Positions 38,858 to 48,079 of a stretch of DNA of 51,374 bases are shown piece by piece. This DNA is from Vittaforma corneae ATCC 50505 (taxonomy: Eukaryota > Microsporidia > Nosematidae): positions 11,950 to 63,323 of the forward strand of contig NW_006889853.1 of the NCBI RefSeq assembly GCF_000231115.1, written 5' to 3'. The stretch's first letter is position 1. The number at the start of each line of letters is the position of its first letter. A program made the translations under genes and the position numbers. A model generated the notes under the pieces. It saw only the letters and a list, made by a program, of their open reading frames with translations. It did not search any database and was not told the DNA's origin.

Positions 38858-39163
38858 ATTAATTAAACTAACAAAACATTAGGTCTTTTAAATTAAGAAA
38901 ATCAGTAATGAAAAGCAGAGCCCAGGGCGTTACGCTTTAGTAAGTATGAGCCACACTGCGCATTGCAGGTTGTCTTGTTTGCTGCAAAGCTGGTATTCGA
39001 TAACGTGAAGGTTGTTTGTAATCAGGTGTGGGTTGTGATTTTGCAAGTGTTGGTACTTGTACAAAAAAGTATAAAAATTAAACAGTCTAGTATGAAGCAG
39101 CAGAAAGGTTCCGTCTAATAAAAAGTAATGGCATTTCCATTCAGTTTAACCTAAAATTGATTC

Positions 39164-40084
39164 CTAAAGAGTAAGCTCCCTTGTTTTGAACAAGATCTGC
39201 TTTTTCAGTCCTTTTCCAAAGTTGTTCATATCCGTCCACAGGTAATAAAAAAACACCAGCGATATCATCAAAAGATCTATATACACAATCAGTTTTACAA
39301 CCTTTTCCTCTTCTGTCCCTACAATATATTTTATAATCGTGAATATGGCTAATAATATTGCCAGTGCTGCTTTGACAACGGTGATAACCATCGCTATTTT
39401 CCTCTGTGTCAGATCTTCATTGTGGAAGTTTGCATAGATAAATATGTGCTGTAGAATCGTTAAACCCAATATTATGATAGTGGCATACTCAAAGGCAAAG
39501 TGAGCTAAGACAGGTGGTAAGTACAGCTTTTGTATTGTGATAATGGAAATAAAGAAATTCAATAGACCAAGTGTTTGAAGCTTCTTACGCGTTGAAAACA
39601 TGTCATTGATTTTTGGATCTGCGCCGATCTTCTGAAATAAGATCTTGCTGTTCTCAACACGCTTTCTGTAAATATAGAACAAGGTGAAGCACATCTCTAC
39701 AAAATAACTGATGGACACCACAATGCCAACACTCAAGAACTTTGCTGTAACTTTGATATTTAGACTGATTAAAATTAGCATGGCGATTGTGAACAGTGAA
39801 TTGTGAAACATAAGAATTGCAGACAGATAATATCCGTAGATATTTTCTGTAATAACACTGCAGAGAGCAAAGAATAGCAGGAAGAACGAGAATGTGTAGC
39901 TTATAATGACATCATTTGCAGCTATTAACTCCCTTTCAGTAGCTACTTTAATATTAAAGGTTAGTCCGCGGATCAGAACGAAAAAGGTAAGCCTAATTGC
40001 ATAAAATACGATGTGCGTAACAGTTTCCAAACTAGCATACGGCTTTGTATGTAGTTGAGTTCGGATGCTTTTATATTGCTTCAT
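39164..40084 (-). CDS. Array membrane protein, copy E
   Basis: 306 residues from the ATG at 40084 (MKQYKSIRTQLHTKPYASLE). Same layout: YGYYLSAILMFHNSLF in helix 3, YRKRVENSKILF, IGADPKINDMFSTRKKLQTL, ANFHNEDLTQRKIAM and NFGKGLKKQILFKTRELTL. It has the most divergent segment between helices 7 and 8 (VGTEEEKVVKL), a presumably exposed loop. Intact. Confidence 0.85.
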   Translation of the reverse strand: MKQYKSIRTQLHTKPYASLETVTHIVFYAIRLTFFVLIRGLTFNIKVATERELIAANDVIISYTFSFFLLFFALCSVITENIYGYYLSAILMFHNSLFTIAMLILISLNIKVTAKFLSVGIVVSISYFVEMCFTLFYIYRKRVENSKILFQKIGADPKINDMFSTRKKLQTLGLLNFFISIITIQKLYLPPVLAHFAFEYATIIILGLTILQHIFIYANFHNEDLTQRKIAMVITVVKAALAILLAIFTIIKYIVGTEEEKVVKLIVYIDLLMISLVFFYYLWTDMNNFGKGLKKQILFKTRELTL

Positions 40085-40117
40085 GAAAGGCAAAGGGTTT
40101 GTTTTTTATTTAAAATT

Positions 40118-40128
40118 ACATCAATCAA
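40118..40128 (-). promoter_or_regulatory. Shared upstream element of the array, copy E
   Basis: Plus ACATCAATCAA, 34 bases before the copy E start codon. Confidence 0.6.
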
Positions 40129-40432
40129 GTCAATAGCCATCAACAAACCAAGCTTTTACAATACAATAATGGTGGCTTGTGCCGAAAATCCTTGAATTGG
40201 TTGACCCGACTGCTTTTGGCGTGGCTTTGCTTTTCTTTAATGTAGAATTGGGAATAAACAAAATGCCTTGCATCTAAAAAATTTTTGTTATTAAAAATGC
40301 AATGCACAAAATTGCTAAATTTGGGCTTGATTATCAAGTTAGTACATTATTGAAGAATAGCTGTGATCAATGTCGTAATATTAAATGGATATTTTGGTAT
40401 TTATTGTGCAATTTCTATATTAATGCCCGTCT

Positions 40433-41344
40433 TTAAAGCGTAAGCTCTCGTGTCCTAAACAGGATGTGCTTTTTTAGCCCCTTTCCAAAATTCTTCATGT
40501 CCTTCCACAGATAGTAGAGAAAGACCAGTGTCAGCACTAAAAGATCTGTGCAAAGCATAATCTTTATAACTCTTGTTAGATACTCGGATGATGTGTAATT
40601 TGCCGCTATTAGTACAATCAACAGCGCAGCAACTACTGCTTTGACGATTGTAATCACTATTGCCATCTTTCTCTGTGTTATATCCTCGTCGTGGAACTTT
40701 GCATAAACAAATACGTGCTGCAGCACTGTCAGTGCTAATATTGCAATCGTGATGTGCTCAAACTTAAAGCTAAATATCTGAGGAGGTAAGTAAAGGTTTT
40801 TTGCTATGACAATGGCAATAAATAGATCTATCGAGCCAAATGTCTGAAGTCTTTGGCGTATTGAAAACATGTCATTGATTGCTGGATCAGCACCAATATT
40901 CCGAAAAACAGCCTTGTTGCTTTCTTTTCTTTTTTTGTATATGAAAAATATGGTTATGAACATCTCCAAAATATAGCTCGTAGAAATCATAAGGCCAGCA
41001 ATCCAGTATCTGCGCTTAATGCGAATATCGACACGCATCAACATTAGAATAGTAATAGAGAGCAGAAAGTTGTGAAGCATCATAACAGCAGCCAGGCAAT
41101 ATCCATAAGTGTTTTCTTTAAGAAGATTATAAAGAACAAACGCCAATAAAAACAGTGAGAACACATATCCTATAATGATGGCACTCGCAGAAGCTACTAC
41201 ATGGTTTAGTGTTTTAAAGCTTGTTCCACGAGCAGTAGTGTAGAGTATAAGCCTCGTGCCGTAAAATGCGATATGTGTGATGAATTCCACAATGGGGAAC
41301 CTGTTTGGACTCAAGTTTGCTTTAATATTGCCACGCTTTTTCAT
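40433..41344 (-). CDS. Array membrane protein, copy F
   Basis: 303 residues from the ATG at 41344 (MKKRGNIKANLSPNRFPIVE). Loop motifs are KKRKESNKAVF, IGADPAINDMFSIRQRLQTF, AKFHDEDITQRKMAI and NFGKGLKKHILFRTRELTL. The 3' ~95 bases are almost identical to those of copy G, far closer than to A-E. Intact. The upstream element is partial: ACGTCAATC at 41376-41384, 32 bases before the start. Confidence 0.85.
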   Translation of the reverse strand: MKKRGNIKANLSPNRFPIVEFITHIAFYGTRLILYTTARGTSFKTLNHVVASASAIIIGYVFSLFLLAFVLYNLLKENTYGYCLAAVMMLHNFLLSITILMLMRVDIRIKRRYWIAGLMISTSYILEMFITIFFIYKKRKESNKAVFRNIGADPAINDMFSIRQRLQTFGSIDLFIAIVIAKNLYLPPQIFSFKFEHITIAILALTVLQHVFVYAKFHDEDITQRKMAIVITIVKAVVAALLIVLIAANYTSSEYLTRVIKIMLCTDLLVLTLVFLYYLWKDMKNFGKGLKKHILFRTRELTL

Positions 41345-41375
41345 GTTTATTAGCAAAGTATCTTTTGCATAAGTA

Positions 41376-41384
41376 ACGTCAATC
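41376..41384 (-). promoter_or_regulatory. Partial shared upstream element, copy F
   Basis: Plus ACGTCAATC followed by TTCT instead of AA, 32 bases before the copy F start codon. The position is conserved; the last bases are not. Confidence 0.45.
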
Positions 41385-41712
41385 TTCTAATTGAAATCAA
41401 CAAAACATTTCATTGTTTTTAAAGCAAAACATAATGCTAGTGGTAAATACGCGCCTTGGGATTTTAAATGCCTGGCCGAGATGTGTTGTCAGCCCAGCAC
41501 ATTGTTCAATGCAAGTGTTTTGTTTTTGAGCATTAGGCCAATGCTATTTCATACTTTGCTTGATTGCATAGATCAACTATCAAACCTTACAAGCTGTACA
41601 TTTTAAACGTTAGTTAGTTAGCTATTCTATGTTGGCATGATTTCTACATTTAAAATTAAAGTTTGTTCGGCTTGTCATTTATTATTTACAATGCTTATAA
41701 TAAACTTCATTA

Positions 41713-42634
41713 TTAGAGTTTAAGCTCTCGTGTCCTAAACAGGATGTGCTTTTTTAGCCCCTTCCCAAAATTCTTCATGTCCTTCCACAGATAGTGGAGA
41801 AAGACCAGTGTTACCAATAGAATGTCGAAATACACCACGATGCTGATGGTTCTTGCCTTACTAGTCAGAGAACTATGGCAGACTGTGGCAACAAGCAACC
41901 CCACGGTGAATACTATTTTGAGAATAGTAATGACAATAGCTACTTTTCTTTGTGCTAAGTCCTCATCATGGAACTTCACATGGACAAACAAGTACTGCAA
42001 TCCTGTCAGTCCCAATATTACAATGGTTGTGTACTCAAAATTGTACTGGAACACACTGGATGGCAGATATAGCTTCTTAATTGTCACCAAAGGAAGGAAC
42101 ACTGTTGGGTACGTGAGTGTTTTGAGTCTTTGTCGTACTGAAATATCCTGTTGATGATTGGATCTCCACCTATCTTTTGAAATATATTTCCGGTACTCTC
42201 GGCCCATCTTTTGTAAATAAGAATGTAGAAACACACACTTCTACAATATAGCTTGCAGAAATAAGAATGCCGGAAAGCCAGTACTTGACCGCAATGCATT
42301 GGTTGTTCCAGTGTTGTACTATGACAATGCCCGTGATCAAGAAATTGTGTAGCATCATGACTACAGATAGGCAATATCCGTACATATTTTCTGTTAGAAG
42401 GCTCCAAATCACAAAAAACAACAGGAACTGTGAAAATATATAGCCTACAATAATACTGCTTGTAATCAACACTGTCATATCCAGGGACATCTTGGCATCG
42501 GTGCCTATTCCACGGAATACAGAGTATAGTATAAACCTAACTGTATAGAATATGATGTATAGCGCTAGCTCTACAACTGGGGTCTTCTTTGGGCGCAACT
42601 GTGATTTTATAGGCATGTGCTTTGGCTTCTTCAT
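41713..42634 (-). pseudogene. Array membrane protein, copy G, two frame changes
   Basis: From the ATG at 42634 the first frame runs to STFLF near 42222, then shifts to IYKRWAESTGNIFQKIGGDP. It shifts again near 42147, at ATATTTCAG, into SVRQRLKTL, LTGLQYLFVHVKFHDEDLAQ and NFGKGLKKHILFRTRELKL. Each shift is explained by one missing base in a short T-rich tract. With both restored the protein is 307 residues, family length. The shared upstream element seen in other copies is not recognisable here, and IGADP has become IGGDP. Those two facts make true decay more likely than for copy C, but an assembly error is not excluded. Confidence 0.7.
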
Positions 42635-43052
42635 GGCTTTGAAGATGAATTTTTTTAAATAATTAATTTATTCAATTGATCATACTGCAATTAAAAATTT
42701 TTATTGTCTCAATTATGCATATCATTTATTTGAACTTCTTTGATTTTCAAATGTCTTTTGGAGCTTATTAAGCTTTAATGCACAGAGAAAATAAGCATAA
42801 CACATTTATCTGTAATGTCTTTGTTCTCTGCCAAATCCTTTGTCATATTAAGCTTAAATAATGCATTTGCTCCATTGTGTTAAAATTGGCATTTGTCTTT
42901 TAATAAAAGATAAATTGGATGTATTTGTTTGTCTATCAAGCTGTCAATATTTCATTTACAGAATGAAAGTATATGTTTGCATAGTGACTACTTTGCCTAT
43001 TAAAATGTAGTTTGCAAGTAATTTATTTAGCATGTATAAAGTGGAATGTCTG
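42635..43052. other. AT-rich spacer at the end of the array
   Basis: About 420 bases, strongly AT-rich, between the karyopherin-like gene and copy G. It includes ATTAATTTATTCAATTGATC upstream of copy G, in which the 11-base array element is lost. No gene was recognised. Confidence 0.4.
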
Positions 43053-45176
43053 TCAAATGTCAAAGTACTTCACAATTGAATGAAGAACATTTTCATATTC
43101 GACATTGATCAAATTCTTCTCAATCACTTTTTGCTTGATTGGAATTGGAACATTCTCGTCTCTTACAAGCTTTTTCAACACAAGCCTCGCGTATTTCTTG
43201 TTCATAAAGCTTTCCAAGAACCAGTTTCCATCAAAAATTCCATTTACAAGATAGTTCTCTTCTTCCGTGTATTCGCCTGTCATTTGTATTGAAAGTTTAT
43301 GAAGGACTAGAATTTTGGTGTACCCATCCAAAAACTGAGAAATGCTTTCAATCTGAGCTCTGTTGATTATGCCCATTTCATAGGCAGATATGAGTATAAA
43401 GCTGAGACCAGAATGAAGTTCTTTGGTCTTCCATAATTCATCCTGGGATAGGATTTGTAGTATAAAGTTCTGCTTAACGTCTGTCTCTCTCATTAGCACA
43501 CTAATGTACAAGAAACAGACATTATAAAAGTCTATCATTTCTTCATTGAATATTGTTTCTATCAATTCAAGGTTGTACCTTTTTAGCTTTATGCTTAGGA
43601 GAATGTAAATGTCAAGTATATAAGTAAGGGATGTAAGTGGGATTTTCAGTATATTCTTGAATAAACGTGTGATTATGTCATATAAGAGGGGTGTAAGAAG
43701 GGTTTCATCACACTTGACAATCCTAAACAGTAACTCAGAAGAGAATTCATCCAGACTGGCAGTTAAAATTGATAGTACCTTATTGACATCAAGTCCAAGG
43801 TATGAAGTCAATGCATTTGGGCTGACTGATTGTAGGCCAGAAGAATGATTAAATATCCTAGAGCTGAGAAGAATGTCTCTATGGTACGCATCTTTGGACT
43901 TAAGAAAATTGGATAGGTATTTCATACAAATGAATCTAACGTCGGTGTTAAGATATTCAAGATTGCATTCAGAATATTCTTGAACAGTTAGTAGATATCT
44001 GAAAATAGTAAAGATTAATGAAGTGTCTGTATTCATTGTTTTAATTGCAGAGAAGGCTTCGTTAAGAAGCGACTGGTCTTTGAACCTCAAAACTGCAGCC
44101 ACAAAAAACTTTGGCTCTCCTTCAAATGCATGAACATCACAGTTGAGAAGTCTAATGAGACGATGCACAAACCCCCTTTGAACATCGTTGCCCCTGACCA
44201 GATTCTGGGTGGTTGTGAGCCAGTCCTCCATCTTTGAAATCCGCAATGTCCGTCTCAGAAACCCCAAAATTACAGCAGGAAACGATCGTGAGTAATTAAA
44301 AGCATTAGTCAATGTATTTACAATCAGTCCGTCCAAGGTATCAATCCTAGAAAGTGTAAGAATGATCAGATCAAAGTTGGTAATTTCAGGGTACTTTGAA
44401 ATAAACAAATCAAATATTTGATTAACGATTATTTGATTTTGGTTAAACAAAATGAAGAAAATTTTTAAAAAGTGTTGAATGTTGTCTTCAAAATAGGGAT
44501 GAATGTCTTGATAGGTCAATGAATAAAAAATACTAAGGATGTATTCTTGGTCTGTATCAAATCTTGCTTTGAGAGTGGTGTGGATCAGCTCATTACTTTC
44601 CCCTAGCATAACCCTCTGTGCAGAAACAAGGACTTCCTGATAGGCCTTGTCCACCTCATCGATGATGGCTGGTGTAAAGAAAAGCTCAACAAATACTGGA
44701 AAAAACATTTCAATGCTTCTATTAATCTCTGCGAACAACCTGTTAGATCTTGGATGCACTGTGTATTTCTTGAATACTGAGTCAATAAGGATGAACACTC
44801 GTTGGTTCTCCACTCTTCTATCTATCAACAACTGCACTGTCTGCTCGCTTATTAAGTAATTATTGCTTAAAACCTCAAGAAAGTCAGCGACATGCACCCA
44901 GTTGCTATTCGATATAACCCCTTCTATACAGCACTGTATAAGAAACGTTATAAATTCTTCACTGTAGAAGTTCTGCAATGTATTTGAATCAATCCATCTT
45001 TGAACGTAGTTTTTCAGGAAGATTATACTCAGTGTGTTATTCCTCTTCAATGAGGAGATAAAATCCTCATATCCTGCACCAGAAATGAAAGCTGCCATTT
45101 GTTCATAGTTCTCCTCACTTGGATTCTGCAGTAGTTTTTTCAGAAGAGTCTCCGTTGTTCTTGGAGGTATTTCCAT
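43053..45176 (-). CDS. Karyopherin/importin-beta-like helical repeat protein
   Basis: 707 residues, helical throughout, with no membrane segments. Near residues 49-66, LSIIFLKNYVQRWIDSNT fits the importin-beta N-terminal pattern (AAxxLKNxVxxxW), where Ran-GTP and cargo are held, and the remainder reads as degenerate HEAT repeats. AGCCCCGC directly precedes the ATG. The closest types by layout would be the Imp7/8 or Cse1 group of nuclear transport receptors, but sequence signals beyond the LKN segment are weak. It is shorter than the usual 900-1100 residues, consistent with reduction. Another HEAT protein cannot be excluded. Confidence 0.5.
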   Translation of the reverse strand: MEIPPRTTETLLKKLLQNPSEENYEQMAAFISGAGYEDFISSLKRNNTLSIIFLKNYVQRWIDSNTLQNFYSEEFITFLIQCCIEGVISNSNWVHVADFLEVLSNNYLISEQTVQLLIDRRVENQRVFILIDSVFKKYTVHPRSNRLFAEINRSIEMFFPVFVELFFTPAIIDEVDKAYQEVLVSAQRVMLGESNELIHTTLKARFDTDQEYILSIFYSLTYQDIHPYFEDNIQHFLKIFFILFNQNQIIVNQIFDLFISKYPEITNFDLIILTLSRIDTLDGLIVNTLTNAFNYSRSFPAVILGFLRRTLRISKMEDWLTTTQNLVRGNDVQRGFVHRLIRLLNCDVHAFEGEPKFFVAAVLRFKDQSLLNEAFSAIKTMNTDTSLIFTIFRYLLTVQEYSECNLEYLNTDVRFICMKYLSNFLKSKDAYHRDILLSSRIFNHSSGLQSVSPNALTSYLGLDVNKVLSILTASLDEFSSELLFRIVKCDETLLTPLLYDIITRLFKNILKIPLTSLTYILDIYILLSIKLKRYNLELIETIFNEEMIDFYNVCFLYISVLMRETDVKQNFILQILSQDELWKTKELHSGLSFILISAYEMGIINRAQIESISQFLDGYTKILVLHKLSIQMTGEYTEEENYLVNGIFDGNWFLESFMNKKYARLVLKKLVRDENVPIPIKQKVIEKNLINVEYENVLHSIVKYFDI

Positions 45177-45559
45177 GCGGGGCTATGAAAAGACAGAAAG
45201 AAAAGGAACTTCCTGGTTGAATTTTAAATGTAAGCGAGCGTTCTACAAGAATTAGGAAAATACAAACAATTGCACAGCTTTTTCGACTGAAGTGCCCTAT
45301 TTTTAAATAACTTTTGTCTCTGCTAAAATTTTTTAATATGCGTTAATTTTCCTATTAAAAGTGTATCCTAAAATATGTTTTCGTATGAATTTTGACAGTT
45401 GAAATGTCGGTTGTTAGCAGAACTTAGCATAATGGATTAGTTTATGCAGAATGTTGACAGTTGATTGATTTTCATTTACATGCCATTCTGTGAGTTGTAT
45501 GAATTTTCTATGTTGTAAAATTGCCAATGCCTTTTGGTTTCTCTTAAAAAATCACCCCC
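45177..45559. promoter_or_regulatory. Divergent AT-rich region between the karyopherin-like gene and a small gene
   Basis: About 380 bases, AT-rich. ATCACCCCC immediately precedes the plus-strand ATG at 45560. Two similar phrases, TTTTGACAGTTGAAATG near 45390 and GTTGACAGTTGATTG near 45453, recur 65 bases apart. No gene. Confidence 0.4.
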
Positions 45560-45853
45560 ATGGCTTTTTTCATTTTAAAGAAACCAGCATTTATCACATT
45601 CAACATGGAAAAATACTCTGAAAACATGTCTTTAATGAGCAAGCATCAGATTTTAAGTAATGGAAATACATCAAATGCATCTTTGGTCAAGCACAGAAAT
45701 GGAAAGTGGTACATTAAATATGGAAATGTTCTTCTGGAAATGAAAGATGTCAAATGTAAGGAAATGACGATTTCAAAGATCAACCACGATGTTGGCACTT
45801 TTGTTGAGAAGGTAAACTGTAAATGGTTCTTACAAAATACCGCCAATTTATAA
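45560..45853 (+). CDS. Small basic protein, 97 residues, unknown
   Basis: CACCCCC abuts the ATG, one of the strongest start contexts in the window, which supports a real gene. The middle (WYIKYGNVLLEMKDVKCKEM, ~56-75) is beta-strand-like, and the sequence is Lys/Asn/Met-rich with three Cys. No signal peptide or membrane segment is visible. The stop is followed by AAATAAACC, a likely 3' end signal. I cannot name a family. Confidence 0.65.
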   Translation: MAFFILKKPAFITFNMEKYSENMSLMSKHQILSNGNTSNASLVKHRNGKWYIKYGNVLLEMKDVKCKEMTISKINHDVGTFVEKVNCKWFLQNTANL

Positions 45854-46050
45854 ATAAACCATAATTCTTCATACTATTTGCTATTCGTGGAGATAACTGT
45901 CATATATTTATAAAACCAATTTAACATTTGGATTTATTGTTTTGATGACAGTTATAACAGTTGAAGCTAGGATTGGGCACTTTTATTAATAGTTTGGCTT
46001 TAAAATGGGTTTATTTTCTTTCTGAGCTCTGCCAAATTTTTTAAAAAAAT

Positions 46051-46060
46051 TTTACCCTCA
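46051..46060 (+). promoter_or_regulatory. A/T tract plus ACCC start-site signal of RPL11
   Basis: TTTACCCTCA follows a run of A and T and ends at the base before ATG 46061. The same arrangement, C-triplet 2 to 12 bases before ATG, is seen at most starts in the window, for example 4064, 7762, 18811, 29261, 45560 and 46933 on the plus strand, and 23647, 33241, 45176 and 48880 on the minus strand. Confidence 0.7.
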
Positions 46061-46582
46061 ATGTCCGGAGCATCCGCAAATGTCATGCAACAGATAAAAA
46101 TTTCAAAACTCTGTATCAATACCTGTGTTCGTCCCAGAGAGGCAAGGCTTGATAAAGCTGTTAAGGTGTTGGAGCAGATTAGTGGGCAGACTCCCTTTAA
46201 ATCGAAGTCCAGACTTACTATTAGAGGATGGGGAATTAGACGTAACGAGGAAATAGCATGTTCCGTTACTGTTAGAGGACAGAAGGCCTATGAGCTTCTT
46301 GAGAATGCGTTGAGAGTGAAGGAGTTTGAACTTCCAGGTAGCTGCTTTAGTAACAATGGTTGCTTTGGGTTTGGTGTGAGTGAACACATTGATCTTGGAA
46401 TAAAGTATGATCCGTCCTGTGGTATATTTGGTCTTAATTATTTTGTTATCCTGGAAAAGCCAGGTAACAGGGTTTCTAAAAGAAGAAGATGCCGATCTCG
46501 AGTTGGAAATAAGCAAAGAGTAAATCAGGAAGAGGCTCAGAAATGGTTTGTAGACAACTTTGAAGGTATTGTTATGGAATAA
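46061..46582 (+). CDS. RPL11: 60S ribosomal protein uL5 (Rpl11)
   Basis: 173 residues, the normal length. Signatures: MQQIKISKLCINTCV (N-terminus), EARLDKAVKVLEQISGQTP, FGFGVSEHIDLGIKYDPSCGIFGLNYFVIL (residues ~106-135) and the basic tail RVSKRRRCRSRVGNKQRVNQEEAQKWF. It is part of the 5S RNP and contacts 5S rRNA at the central protuberance. TTTTACCCTCAATG is a textbook start context for this genome. The product of this gene meets the 60S assembly machinery encoded at 11.7 and 17 kb. Confidence 0.95.
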   Translation: MSGASANVMQQIKISKLCINTCVRPREARLDKAVKVLEQISGQTPFKSKSRLTIRGWGIRRNEEIACSVTVRGQKAYELLENALRVKEFELPGSCFSNNGCFGFGVSEHIDLGIKYDPSCGIFGLNYFVILEKPGNRVSKRRRCRSRVGNKQRVNQEEAQKWFVDNFEGIVME

Positions 46583-46932
46583 ATCTAGTTTTCTCTTATA
46601 GCTATTTATTTTGATATGGCGAGTGAAAGCGCAAAGAGGAAATGCAAGGATTATGAAAGATTGATCAATTTGATATGAGCTGCTTTTCTAGTTTTATGAA
46701 TGTTTTCTATCGTAGAAATAGCTAAGTATTTGTCAGTGGTTGATGGCATTGATGGGAATGTTTTAGAGTATTTGGTTTGTTCTGGTTCAACGTTGACAGC
46801 TTGTAAGTAATAAAGCTTTAATTTTTGTTGCTAAGTTAAATGTATTGCTTTTGTTTCATTGTATTTAAGCCTACTTCTCCTATTCCTTCATTTCCCCTTT
46901 GTTCTTTTTTTGGGAATTCTCACTTCACCCTT
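46583..46932. other. AT-rich spacer with a 20-codon frame
   Basis: About 350 bases between RPL11 and the next gene. A short frame beginning ATGGCGAGTG at 46616 encodes about 20 basic residues and lacks a C-triplet context. Nothing else is visible apart from TTCACCC just before the next ATG. Confidence 0.35.
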
Positions 46933-47505
46933 ATGGCTGAATACAGGACATTTTTCATTGGCCTGGAATTGATTCTCAATGCCTTATTTCCTACGCTTTT
47001 ATTGTCAAATGATCTGTGGATTCTCGTGCCCTACGCTTGCTCTATCCTTTTTCCAGCTAGCGTTCTCTTGTATATTTACTTCAAAAAGAGGCTGTACTTC
47101 AAAAAATACCTTTGTAGAGCTTATGTTCCAAGTCTAAAATTAATAGTCTTTACGCAATCTATTAATTTTATTATACTGTTTACCATGTATTATTTTATAA
47201 TCCTTGTGCCTGGCATATTTTCCTTCAATGCTCTATGGGCAGTTAGCCATCTTATGATTTCTGCTGGAATATACTTTTTGCTACTATTCCAAAAGGAAAG
47301 GAATAGAGCTGTGATTGCATACACACGGCATCAATACAAGCTTGGAATTATTGCCAGAGACATTGGTGGTGAAAATGGATTGAAAAAGGGACAGCCAGTA
47401 GAGATTATTGAAGAAATACCAGGTGGATATGTTGTTAAAGATAGTTCTAAGCATGATTATCAAGTAAAAACTGAGGACATTGAATCAATCATTGATGTTG
47501 TTTAG
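46933..47505 (+). CDS. Four-helix membrane protein with small C-terminal beta domain, unknown
   Basis: 190 residues from the ATG at 46933, chosen because CTTCACCCTT directly precedes it; the frame is open further upstream. Hydrophobic segments lie at about 8-25, 27-49, 62-88 and 94-115. After a charged linker (KERNRAVIAYTRHQYKLG) the C-terminal ~50 residues (KKGQPVEIIEEIPGGYVVKD) look like a small SH3-like or DEAD-regulatory beta barrel. No family recognised. It may be a membrane-anchored adaptor. Confidence 0.65.
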   Translation: MAEYRTFFIGLELILNALFPTLLLSNDLWILVPYACSILFPASVLLYIYFKKRLYFKKYLCRAYVPSLKLIVFTQSINFIILFTMYYFIILVPGIFSFNALWAVSHLMISAGIYFLLLFQKERNRAVIAYTRHQYKLGIIARDIGGENGLKKGQPVEIIEEIPGGYVVKDSSKHDYQVKTEDIESIIDVV

Positions 47506-48079
47506 TTAGATGGTATTGAATTTCATATTGAATATAAAAATAATAAATTATGTCATAAATAAGAAGCTATGCATTGAAAATGGACAAGTTTGTGGTGATG
47601 CTTGTCACGCTTGTTTGGACAATAACAAAGAATTGTAGTTGTTATGCTTAATTTACGTCTAAGATATACGTCATTTTTATTACCAGCAATTTAAAATATA
47701 AATGGTAGCATTTATTATGAGTGACTGCTTTGTTTGCATTGATAGAAAGTGTTATACTTGACAGCTTAAAACAAATAGGCAATATATTAAAATGATTAGT
47801 TTATTTATTTCTTATATTTTGTAATATACTTTCTCAAACAAATAACCTAAAAACTCCTTTCCACATTGTATGATATAAGATTATGTTTATCCATAGAAAC
47901 GCAACATCCATAAAGGGTGAGTTTGTGTTTAGAATTTATTCTTTTACCCCTTTTATGCAAAAAGCAACATCCATCAAAAAACAGAATTCGTTTATTTCTC
48001 AGAATATTAATGAAAGGTTAAAAATTAAGGGAAGATCCCCTGATATGTGCTATTTGGCTCTCTCAGTACTACTTATCTT
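47506..48079. other. AT-rich intergenic region
   Basis: 574 bases between convergent genes (46933 plus and GPI8 minus). Strongly AT-rich. A 144-codon plus-strand frame at 47883-48317 overlaps the 3' end of GPI8 antisense and has no recognisable content; I do not count it. No RNA gene was recognised. Confidence 0.4.

Larger units (their letters stand above)
34028..42634 (-). repeat. Tandem array of seven paralogous membrane-protein genes
   Basis: Seven head-to-tail copies on the minus strand, each about 920 bases with spacers of 290-460 bases. They share the core IGADPKINDMFSxRxxLxT, the KFHxEDLxQRxIAI motif and the end NFGKGLKKHILFRTRELTL. Two of the seven (36621-37540 and 41713-42634) carry frame changes. 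The array is flanked by gene-free DNA on the left and a karyopherin-like gene on the right. Confidence 0.92.
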
